In this document: positions 1 through 11,300 of the stretch, piece after piece
How positions within the stretch are numbered: the first letter of the stretch is position 1
Layout of the letters: each line of letters starts with the position of its first letter
From: Neoarius graeffei
Taxonomy: Eukaryota; Chordata; Actinopteri; Siluriformes; Ariidae
DNA length: 64,000 nt
Assembly (NCBI RefSeq): GCF_027579695.1
Contig: NC_083589.1
Span: forward strand, 35,023,335 to 35,087,334
Reading direction: 5' to 3'
Program-made: the position numbers and the translations under genes
The notes under the pieces: model-generated
The model's input: only the letters and a program-made list of their open reading frames with translations
The model's database searches: none
What the model was told of the DNA's origin: nothing

Positions 1-645
1 TACCAACACGATGGGGCGTGTAGCGCCACGTGTGGCTCGGGTGCACAATGCACCTTGCACAATAGCCCGATTTCACTTGTGCATGTAGGATTGGATTTCT
101 CTGGCACCCCTGCTGGGACCCTTTGCTCGATTACCAACAGCAGCTCGATTTGGACGTGCATGTAAACGTAGTCAGTCTCTCTCGTTTTATCTCCTGAGGT
201 AAATGTCAGTCAGAGCATTTGATAAACAGGAGCCTCACTATTCGCTCTTGAATCAACTGATCACTGTCAGTTATTGCATCAGTGCTGAAGCAATAGCTGA
301 TTTATTCATTAAGTTTTGCTTTATTGGCTAAATTTCACATTTCTTTGATAAGCATTCAAATATTTTAACTGTATCTGTCACCTTCTACATTGTGTAAGAG
401 GAGACAAATGTGCATCAATATCCGTGTTTCCATTAACCTGTTTAATGTGCAATTTGAAATAGCAAGCTAAAAAACAAGTAAGGGAAACATGAATTTCGGG
501 GAAAAAAACCCTCAAATACTGCAAAATCGTTTTTATGTTCACATGAGGTGGTTCTTCAGACAATTTTGTGAACGTGAAATGGAAACACATTTTTTTTGCA
601 TTTAAGTGACATGCATGACATGAAGAGCAAATGGAAATGCTACAT

Positions 646-774
646 CCATCCATCCATTATCTGTAGCCTCTTATCCTGTCCTACAGGGTCGCAGGCAAGC
701 TGGAGCCTATCCCAGCTGACTGTGGGCGAGAGGCGGGGTACACCCTGGACAAGTCGCCAGGTCATCGCAGGGCT
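646..774 (-). repeat. 5'-truncated tRNA-derived SINE
   Basis: This is the 3' part of the abundant SINE seen full-length at 5881-6242 (shared CCAGCTGACT and ACACCCTGGACAAGTCGCC words), lying on the minus strand and ending in a (TCCA)n tail. A 13-bp direct repeat, GGAAATGCTACAT, flanks it at 633-645 and 775-787. That is a target-site duplication, which shows the truncation happened during LINE-driven insertion and not later. Confidence 0.85.
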
Positions 775-1061
775 GGAAATGCTACATTTCTGGAAAAAAG
801 AGCACTCTATGAAACTATCACAGGAGGAGAAAACCCTCTGACCATTTGCCTTTGTGTTATGTTGGTTTTTTTTTAATATTGCTTCTATTGTGCACAAAAA
901 TGCAATGGAAACCTGGCTACAGATAATTTAGCAGCTGTTATTTTACCATCTACAAACTGAATCTATTGTATTTGTTTTGTTATGGCATGCAACAAACACT
1001 TTTGATTAAAGCATGACATTCACAGTGTAAAGGATGCACACTTAGCTAGCAAGGTAGCTAT

Positions 1062-1400
1062 CCATCCATCCATTATCTGTAGCCACTTATCCTGTACAGG
1101 GTCGTAGGCAAGCTGGAGCCTATCCCAGCTGACTATGGGCAAGAGTACACCCTGGACAAGTTACCAGGTTATAGCAGGGCTGACAGATAGAGACAAACAA
1201 CCATTCACACTCGCATTCACACCTACGGTCAATTTAGAGCCACCAGTTAGCCTAACCTGTCTTTGGACTGTGGGGGAAACTGGAGCACCCGGAGGAAACC
1301 CATGCAGACACAGGGAGAACATGCAAACTCCACACAGAAAGGCCCTCACCGGCCGCTGGGCTCGAACCCAGGACCTAACCACTACACCACCATGCCGCCC
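1062..1400 (-). repeat. tRNA-derived SINE, full length
   Basis: The tRNA-like head (GGCGGCATGGTGGTGTAGTG on the minus strand) is at the right end and the (TCCA)n tail at the left. The flanks GCAAGGTAGCTAT (1049-1061) and GCAAAGTAGCTAT (1401-1413) form a 13-bp target-site duplication with one mismatch. Confidence 0.88.
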
Positions 1401-2987
1401 GCAAAGTAGCTATTAAAGCATTAAAATGTCCTTCGAGCTGGAATCCAAACAAACAAATCTTGCAGAAAATCAGGAAGGTTTAGAAAGATAATAAAAACAG
1501 TTCAGTGTCAGTTTGAGGAAAGACATTTATGTTTTCCTAAAGTAGATATGTAAATATGTTCTATAGGCAGTAAAACCCAATTTTGCTAAAAAAAAATTCT
1601 TAGACTGCCTCATATTTGGGTAAACTATTCTACTTTTCTGTATCTCAGACATTGGATACTTTTTCACAAAAACAAAATCAAATCAGAATGAATCAGGATG
1701 ATAACACATACTCTAGGGCAATACTATTTCGAGTGTTAGTTGTTAAGGGCCAGCAGTAGTTAACCCTGTCAGGAGCATATACGGGTCATTCTAGAATTCA
1801 GGGTAAATTTCGCATCTCCGAGATAAACCTTTTGTTATTTTCCACAAAAAAAACTTTATTGAATCAGTTTTGAACAGTAATGCAAATTATAACAAACTTT
1901 CACCAATAGCAGTGCTTGATGTATATTTTAGACCCAATTTATCCATAAAACATGAACTAAATGACTCCCACCCCTCTCCCCACATTATTGGCAGTCTTTG
2001 ACTCCTGATCCATACATTCAACTTGAATAAACATGAAGTGATTCAGTCAAATAATCTGGGTTTTTTTTGCAGCTTATTCTATTAACTGCTATAAAATCAA
2101 TTGCATAGAAAGTCAATTTTCTACATTATATGAAATTTCAGTAATAAAATTTTTTAGTCATCCCAAAGTTCTTGTCAACTCTGTTAACTCTGTTATAAAA
2201 CCGCATAAAATCCATAAAGACTTTTAATAACATGCATGACACCTGTACAGACAGAGGTCACTTCCTCTGGCGGGAAACTTCAGAAAGGCAGTGAGGTATG
2301 TTATGTTTCTTTTCTCATTAATTTGAACAAAATGTTAAGGATACACCAACAGTAGATGAATTATTCATCAAATTTGTTACTGTGATATTGGAGTGAATCT
2401 CTCACTCATTTTTTAAAAACAATAATATGATTAAAATCCATAAAATTCTATTTTTATACACACCGTGTGGTAGCTAGTTTGAGGTTTGCATGTGGAGTGA
2501 AGACACAAAATGGTGGAAAACGTCAACTCTGTTGATGGCTTGCCCAGTTTAACGATAACAGAGTTGACGATGACTAACAGAGCCAATGCTTGAAATGCAC
2601 CTGCAATTATAGAACGGGCCATACGTCACCATTTGCATGAATTGTATATTGTCAACAATTTGTAAAATAACTGTGACAATATTATTTTCAGATATATCAC
2701 ACTTTCAATCAATATCGCTAATGCCTCCAGGTTTTTATTCTAAGCTCCAGTTACTGTTGATGCAGAACTCTGCATGTTCTCTCTGTGTCTGTGTGGGCTT
2801 CTTGCACCTTGGAAAAACATACAACTAGGTGAATTAACTACTCTAAGTCAGTCCTTGGTGTTAATGAGTGTGTGAGTGTGAGACATAATGTACCAATTTG
2901 CTTAGTAATTCTTTGTAATCAATTTCATAGTGTATCATGTCAGTATATAGTGGTGCAACGTTCCATTGTTATTCATTTATTTCACTT

Positions 2988-2990
<3 letters not shown>

Positions 2991-3059
<69 letters not shown>
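2991..3059. repeat. (AT)n microsatellite
   Basis: An uninterrupted run of about 34 AT units lies some 75 bp past the splice donor of transporter exon 6, inside the next intron. Such runs are length-variable and can extrude as hairpins. Confidence 0.95.
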
Positions 3060-3064
<5 letters not shown>

Positions 3065-3131
3065 TTGTACAAGCTGGAACATTGTACATTACCCAAGTGA
3101 ACAAACAAGCCTGGCTAGAGTTGAAAACTAC

Positions 3132-3266
3132 CTCAGATTTCTGGAGCTTGTTAAAGTCAGGGGTGATGTAGAAGCGAATGCCATCTTTAGCCCCTGGGAG
3201 AGTGATGCCTCGGAAAAACAGGATGAAGAGCATGAAGTACGGGTAAGTGGCAGAGAAATAAACCAC
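3132..3266 (-). CDS. slc6a1: Transporter coding exon 6 (TM5)
   Basis: This 135-bp phase-0 exon has the acceptor TTCTTTTCAG|GTGGTT and the donor TCTGAG|GTAGTT. It encodes [20 protein letters not shown], then the extracellular segment leading toward TM6. It is the last transporter exon visible in the window. Confidence 0.93.
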
Positions 3267-6200
3267 CTGAAAAGAATGAAGCACTATAATTTAGATGTTA
3301 ACATGCTACGCTTTCATTGGGATTTACTTCCAGTAGTGCAGAAACCTGGTTTACACTGTAAGTTAATGAAACTGTGTTTAATTGGCAATGTCCATCAAGG
3401 TTTTGGGCCACTAGAGAGTGCACATATGCTGATTATATCCAATTATCCAAAAATCCAATTATCTTCTGGCAACAAGGATAAACTGAGTGTCCTTGCTGTG
3501 CTTTAATGTCTCTGAACAGTATTTATAAGATGTGGTAAAAGCTGCTGCTCATTTAAATGATTACAAATGAGGAAATAAACAGGAAATAGAAGTTGTGAGA
3601 AGCTAGACAAGAATTCTGTAAATTCTGCATGTAAAAACAAAGCCATATATAAATTAATAAGCGTGTGATGCCAGCCACACCTTTCCAGTCCATTCCACCC
3701 CTTTCCAGATAGAGAAGTAAACGAGTACCCAGGCCAGAGCGAGAGTCCCAGCCAGCGGCCAGCGCAACTCACCCGGCTCCTCCAGGCCACTGCTCAGTTG
3801 GTGCATGTTCCTCCTGTAAAGATACACACAGGATATATTTTGCTGATCTGACTTGGCCGTACCACATGTACTTTTATTGCATTTACCCAATCAACTGAGA
3901 CCTTCACAAGTCAAAAAAGGCTGTGTGGTGACACAAAGTGTGCCATTAGACAATTGTTAGTGTTATTTATGGTTGCATTACATGGATCACCCTGATTTGT
4001 AGGAAGAGAAGGACATATTGGTATCCATCATAAATTCTCATTGAGATGTATATTTAAAAAAAAAACATGGTTATGTGTAAAAATTAATGTCAAGCTTGAG
4101 AGTTCAGATTTTAATAGAACAAACCCTGACATGACCATTCATCAGCCTAAAGAGGTCACTCTGGGGTGAGGCATCAGCAATTCAATGGGATGATAGGCAA
4201 GATGAAGGAGAAGTTTAACACAATTGTTGGTGCACATCTGGGGCACAACAATCTAGTTCTCAAAATCTATAACCCTAATCTATAGCCCTTCACTTGGCAC
4301 ACTCTTCATGTGTGCACAAATCTAACATTTTTGTATTTGTTTAAAAGGCTGATCAGGTTTCACTTACTCCCAAAATTCAGTTACGGCACTGGTCAGGTTG
4401 GTGGTGTTAGTCAGGCTGTAGTTGGAGAAACATTGATCAGTGTTCCAGGGGTTATCACAAGTCTGCCAAGGCAATTCCTGTCAAGATAAGGAAAGGGGGA
4501 CGCTCAGATGGATGGATTGATTGCTGAATTGATGGATGGGCAAATGAACAAACCTAGCTCACCAAATTAGTGGTTCTCAATTCCAGCTTTGTTGACTTGT
4601 ACAATCTGTTCTGTTGTTGGATTTTATTGCTCTTATACATGTAACACAGTTCATTAAGGACTTGCTAATTACTTGATATTGTGTGTTAGAGCAGAAAACA
4701 TAATACAACAATGCACATTGCAGAACTTTAATAGCGAGGCAGAAAACTGATAAAATTGGAAAAAACAGTGTCAAGAGATTAAAAAAAACCAGCACATTTC
4801 CTGTCAGATGTAAACTTTGAGGGTTGGGGTAGCTTTGTAAAAGTCTGCCTCTGTTCTACAATGAAAAGAGGATGTTTCTATTCCCATGGCACAGACAGCC
4901 ATCATGGAAAATATCACTTTGCTCATAAAAAGAAAAGAAAACCCCAGATGATTGTTATTTCTTTGGTGCCTTTGAAAGTGCACTCAAGAGCAGAGTTATG
5001 TTCACAAAGAGCCAGGATCATGGACTCAGGAGAGATGAAGACCGACCCAGCAAGGGATGGAGCTCTGTGAATATAACAGTGGAAGCTGGAGCTAGAGAAA
5101 TAACCTCTTTCAGCATAGCAAGATCGGGACATTGTACTTGGTAAAGCAAGTAAGGGAACAGTTTTGAATCTCAATACCATCAAGGTCTTATAAGTCATCA
5201 CTTCACTGTGTAGCTGTAGAATTTATGTAATACAGGCTCATTTATATCTGAATGAAAAAAAATAAATGAGTGAATGCCACGATTAACAAAGGAATTTGTT
5301 TTGAAATGCATTTAAGCAATTAGCAATTAAACAGTGCAACCATGAATGATTTGATGAATAAAAATGAAGCAGCAATGAATGAGTAGACTATTACTGATCC
5401 AACAGAGAGACAGTACATACTGATCTGAAGGAGTTGAACAGGTAGTAGAGGGCCCAGGCAATAATGACAATATAGTAGATGTTGAGCCAAAAGGACAAAA
5501 CTGCAGCCGCCAGACCTACGCCTGAGGAAGAGAGGGAAGTTGGACAGTCAGAGAAAGAGGGAAGAGGCTAGGGTTGCATATCAACTACTCAATTGAATAG
5601 CACAATATATTTTAACAATAGACATTGTCACAAAAGCAGCCCTATAAAAATCTTTAGCCTTCAATCCCTAATGAGAAAGCCAGAGCCAACAGTGGCAAGG
5701 AAAACCTCCATGAGACGACATGAAGAAGAAACCTGAAGAGGAACCCATCCTCTTTTGGGTGACACTGAATAGTGGGATTATGAATAATTACTCTTCGATA
5801 TCTGTGTACTATAAAATAAAACCTCACTATGTTGAAAGGATGTCCAGTATGAGTATATTGTGAATAAGAGTCTTGGAAGGGGCGGCACGGTGGTGTAGTG
5901 GTTAGCGCTGTCGCATCACAGCAAGAAGGTCCGGGTTCGAGCCCCGTGGCCGGCGAGGGCCTTTCTGTGTGGAGTTTGCATGTTCTCCCCGTGTCCGCGT
6001 GGGATTCCTCCGGGTGCTCCGGTTTCCCCCACAGTCCAAAGACATGCAGGTTAGGTTAACTGGTGACTCTAAATTGACCGTGAATGTGAATGGTTGTCTG
6101 TGTCTATGTGTCAGCCCTGTGATGACCTGGCAACTTGTCCAGGGTGTACCCCGCCTTTCGCCCGTAGTCAGCTGGGATAGGCTCCAGCTTGCCTGCGACC

Positions 6201-6608
6201 CTGTAGAACAGGATAAAGTGGCTAGAGATGATGAGATGAGATGAGTCTTGGAAGGCTCAAAGAACAGTCTTTATGATTACAGCAGTTACAATTAGGTCCA
6301 AATCAACAGTATCCAAGTGAGATTATCTACTGGATCAGCTAGAGAAGTATTTTTATGCCTTTAGTGTCCTCACAATACACATCTCTCTGCATCACCAGCC
6401 TGTTTACTACTGCACTGCATCTGTTGTTCATTAAGCCAGGAATAGTCAAGAGTGTTTCAAGGAGCAGAGTGGGCAGAAGTAGCCAAGAACATCTGCTGGA
6501 TGAGGCCACGCATGTTCAGACTTTTTATATGTGCAAGATTAAAACAACTCTCCAGAGCTCACAGACCTCTAATGTGTTGCTCTTGTATTTTCAGACACTG
6601 CAGCATAA

Positions 6609-6645
<37 letters not shown>

Positions 6646-8310
6646 GAGACACACCTATCTTCTTGGTCCATTTTCTAGGTGTATGGCTAGAAACTCTTTA
6701 TTATTACAACCCCGATTCCAAAAAAGTTGGGACAAAGTACAAATTGTAAATAAAAATGGAATGCAATGATGTGGAAGTTTCAAAATTCCATATTTTATTC
6801 AGAATAGAACATAGATGACATATCAAATGTTTAAACTGAGAAAATGTATCATTTAAAGAGAAAAATTAGGTGATTTTAAATTTCATGACAACAACACATC
6901 TCAAAAAAGTTGGGACAAGGCCATGTTTACCACTGTGAGACATCCCCTTTTCTCTTTACAACAGTCTGTAAACGTCTGGGGACTGAGGAGACAAGTTGCT
7001 CAAGTTTAGGGATAGGAATGTTAACCCATTCTTGTCTAATGTAGGATTCTAGTTGCTCAACTGTCTTAGGTCTTTTTTGTCGTATCTTCCGTTTTATGAT
7101 GCGCCAAATGTTTTCTACGGGTGAAAGATCTGGACTGCAGGCTGGCCAGTTCAGTACCCGGACCCTTCTTCTACGCAGCCATGATGCTGTAATTGATGCA
7201 GTACGTGGTTTGGCATTGTCATGTTGGAAAATGCAAGGTCTTCCCTGAAAGAGATGTCATATGGATGGGAGCATATGTTGCTCTAGAACCTGGATATACC
7301 TTTCAGCATTGATGGTGTCTTTCCAGATGTGTAAGCTGCCCATGCCACACGCACTAATGCAACCCCATACCATCAGAGATGCAGGCTTCTGAACTGAGCG
7401 CTGATAACAACTCGGGTTGTCCTTCTCCTCTTTAGTCCGAATGACACGGCGTCCCTGAGTTCCATAAAGAACTTCAAATTTTGATTCGTCTGACCACAGA
7501 ACAGTTTTCTACTTTGCCACAGTCCATTTTAAATGAGCCTTGGCCCAGAGAAGATGTCTGCGCTTCTGGATCATGTTTAGATACGGCTTCTTCTTTGAAC
7601 TATAGAGTTTTAGCTGGCAACGGCGGATGGCACGGTGAATTGTGTTCACAGATAATTTTCTCTAGAAATATTCCTGAGCCCATTTTGTGATTTCCAATAC
7701 AGAAGCACGCCTGTATGTGATGCAGTGCCGTCTAAGGGCCCGAAGATCACTGGCACCCAGTATGGTTTTCCGGCCTTGATCCTTACGCACAGAGATTCTT
7801 CCAGATTCTCTGAATCTTTTGATGATATTATGCACTGTAGATGATGATATGTTCAAACTCTTTGCAATTTTACACTGTCGAACTCCTTTCTGATATTGCT
7901 CCACTATTTGTCGGCGCAGAATTAGGGGGATTGGTGATCCTCTTCCCATCTTTACTTCTGAGAGCCGCTGCCACTCCAAGATGCTCTTTTTATACCCAGT
8001 CATGTTAATGACCTATTGCCAATTGACCTAATGAATTGCAATTTGGTCCTCCAGCTGTTCCTTTTTTGTACCTTTAACTTCTCCAGCCTCTTATTGCCCC
8101 TGTCCCAACTTTTTTGAGATGTGTTGCTGTCATGAAATTTCAAATGAGCCAATATTTGGCATGAAATTTCAAAATGTCTCACTTTCAACATTTGATATGT
8201 TGTCTATGTTCTATTGTGAATACAATATCAGTTTTTGAGATTTGTAAATTATTGCATTCCATTTTTATTTATAATTTGTACTTTGTCCCAACTTTTTTGG
8301 AATCGGGGTT

Positions 8311-8371
<61 letters not shown>

Positions 8372-11300
8372 TAGCATATCTTAATCATCCTCCAGCCATT
8401 TTTCAGTGTCTGTTTCTGACCACTTTAAACATACTGTAGTCTGGTTACCAAACTGATTTCATCCTAGCAGTGGCATTAACTTGTTGTGTAAACTTGTATC
8501 AGTGGCACCATCATGCCACTACCATGTGAGTGTCACTGCAGTGCCAAAAATGATCCACCACCATACTACAGTAGGTACTATATGTATTATGTTAAATGTG
8601 CAAATACATTTTAAAATATATACTAATTAATTAAGCAATTCACCCTTAGTTTTTAGTTGTGCATCAAAATAATTTTCATCTGGTACTTTGGATGTTTTAC
8701 ACTAGTATTTTTCCAAGTTGTAAATCTATTCCTGGTAGCTGCTATCTAGGGAAGCCAAAGCCTTATGGTTAGAGAAGCAGCTTTGGGACCAAAAGGTCAT
8801 CAGTTTGATTCCCTAGACTAGCAGGAATGGCTGAAGTGCTCTTGAGCAAGGCACCTAACCCCTACTGCTCCCCATGCTGCCCTGGACATGTTGTATGTTG
8901 CTCTGGATAAGAGCGTCTGATAAATGCCTGTAAAGTAATGGATATCATAATATGAATAACATGATGATTTCAGATTTGGCTGATATGGTGGTGCAGTGGT
9001 TAGTACTGTCGCCTCACAGGAAGAAGGTTCTAGGTTCAAATCTCGCAGCTAACTGGGTCCTTTCTGTGCTCAGTTTGCATGTTCTCCTCATACCTGTGTG
9101 GGTTTTCTCCAGGTGCTCTGGTTTTCCTCCAACAGTCCAAAGACAACTGGCTTCTCTAAATTGCCCATAGGTTTGAATACAAGTGTGAATGGTTGTTCAT
9201 ATGTTAGCCTTGCAATAGATTGGCGACCCTCCCAGAGTGTACCCTCACCTGAAGTCAGCTGGAATTGGCTCTAGCTTCCCATGTGACCCCGATGGCTAAG
9301 CAGTATCGATAATGGATGGATAAATTTCAAATTTGCTTGACATACCTCTTTGAAAAATAATTTTGCAGAAAAAAACAATAATTATCAAGTATGATAATAA
9401 AGATTTATCCCATAAACATTTACTAGGATTTTGAACACTTGAGCAAATACTATCTTCCACTCAACAGCCATTTTGACTGATAAAACAAATTCAGGCAGTT
9501 TTATCAGTCACCCAAGAACAGGCTCCTATTTACTTCAAGGAAGAGAGAAATATACCAGAAATGGATCAATAAGATGATGTTTTAAACACAGCTTTGAAAT
9601 GGCTATTAAAATCTGGCAAATGTGACCTTAATAATGTGTGGTCTTTGGCCCATCAGATTTTTTTCTAATTATTCTGGTTACAGCATATGCAAGTTTCTCC
9701 ATCCAACCATCCAAGACAGACAACAAGGTGTGTGTGTGTGTGTGTGTGTGTGTTGTAGTCAAGACCACCTAAACTGAGACCAAGTTATGACCAAGGTCAG
9801 AGTGTACTGTGACTGAGACCAGACCAAGACTTTGAAGGGTTGAGACCAAGTCAAGATCAAGACCAAGGCAGGGTGAAACCGTGTCAAGACCAGGACCAGG
9901 CCAGTACATGTGAAGGGGGGTGGAGAGGGGTGACAGCTGTTATCAGTAACAAAAATTTAAAATTAGCACGTTAGTCATCTCATCTCATTATCTCTAGCCG
10001 CTTTATCCTTCTATAGGGTCGCAGGCAAGCTGGAGCCTATCCCAGCTGACTACGGGCGAAAGGCGGGGTACACCCTGGACAAGTCGCCAGGTCATCACAG
10101 GGCTGACACATAGACACAGACAACCATTCACACTCACGGTCAATTTAGAGTCACCAGTTCACCTAACCTGCATGTCTTTGGACTGTGGGGGAAACCGGAG
10201 CACCCGGAGGAAACCCACGCGGACACGGGGAGAACATGCAAACTCCACACAGAAAGGCCCTCGCCGGCCCCGGGGCTCGAACCCAGGACCTTCTTGCTGT
10301 GAGGCGACAGCGCTAACCACTACACCACCGTGCCGCCCCACGTTAGTCATATTATTGGTTAATTTTGAAGCAGGAAGTTTTAAATTCAGTCACAGTAAGG
10401 ATGTTAACAAATAAATCAGACAATACACAGGTAATATAATGATGTCCCAAGACCCCACAGTTGTGGTCTTGACTGCTCTTGAAATAAAATCCTGAGTCCT
10501 CTATGTCTGAGACAAGACAGTAAAAATGTGGTCGATTCCTAGACGACACTGAGACTACAGAAAGTGGTCTCAAGACCGGTCTCAAGTACTACAAGACGTG
10601 TGTGTGTTTACATTTTTGTGCATACCTGAGTGTGTGTGTGTGTACATTTCATACCTTTCATCATGGGTATGAGTTTCCAGACCCCTAGTCCTCCCACTGA
10701 TGTGTACTGTCCAAGTGCAGTCTCCAGCAAAAATAGAGGAATCCCAGCAAACACCAGTGTAGTGAAGTATGGAATAAGAAATGCTCCTGGAATAAATAGC
10801 ATCAAGCCCTCAGACAATTAAATTAATTATATCTTTTCTTATGCATATTCTGTTTACATTTAAATCTAACTACAGTCACTCTATTATGGGATTTTGCTTT
10901 TAATACATTTCTTTGTCCATGTGTGCATACAGTACATCACTCCATCTTCCACTTTAGTTAAATGATGGCACCATTTTTGTACATCTCTGTGGTCCTATTA
11001 AATGGTAAGAATGGTCAGAAATCAATTAATAACAAGTCCTTGAAGTCACTCAATAATTGTTCTCATGATTCCTCAAAGAAAAATGAATCTTGTTTTGCCA
11101 TCTTCCTATCATTTACTGTGAGCTTCTATTTTTGTTGGGCTATTTATTCAACTTGTGAGTCACAGATTTGCAGCTCAAAAGAAATCAATGTGTGAGTGTG
11201 GTTATTTAGAGCATACATTGGCAGGCACATGGCATCAGGCCTAATGAAGTAGAGAACTGTAGGACACTGACATTAGCTCAGCTATTATAAGCCATTTCCT

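Larger units (their letters stand above)
1..3131. other. Non-coding stretch left of transporter exon 6
   Basis: No coding exon was found here on either strand. The next expected exon of the minus-strand GABA transporter (following TM5) is not visible, so this is probably intron and the exon lies off the left edge. It holds two minus-strand SINEs, an (AT)n run and, at about 1788-2640, an AT-rich unassigned stretch in which the word CAACTCTGTTA recurs, including an 11-bp inverted pair near 2523-2568. Confidence 0.6.

Noticed and set aside
2175..2570. Recurring CAACTCTGTTA words and an inverted pair, considered as an operator or MITE
   Set aside because: The arms are only 11 bp and no ends or target duplication could be found.
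2937..3506. 189-codon plus-strand frame with an isoleucine-tyrosine run
   Set aside because: It reads through an (AT)n repeat and the antisense of transporter exon 6; it has no family resemblance.
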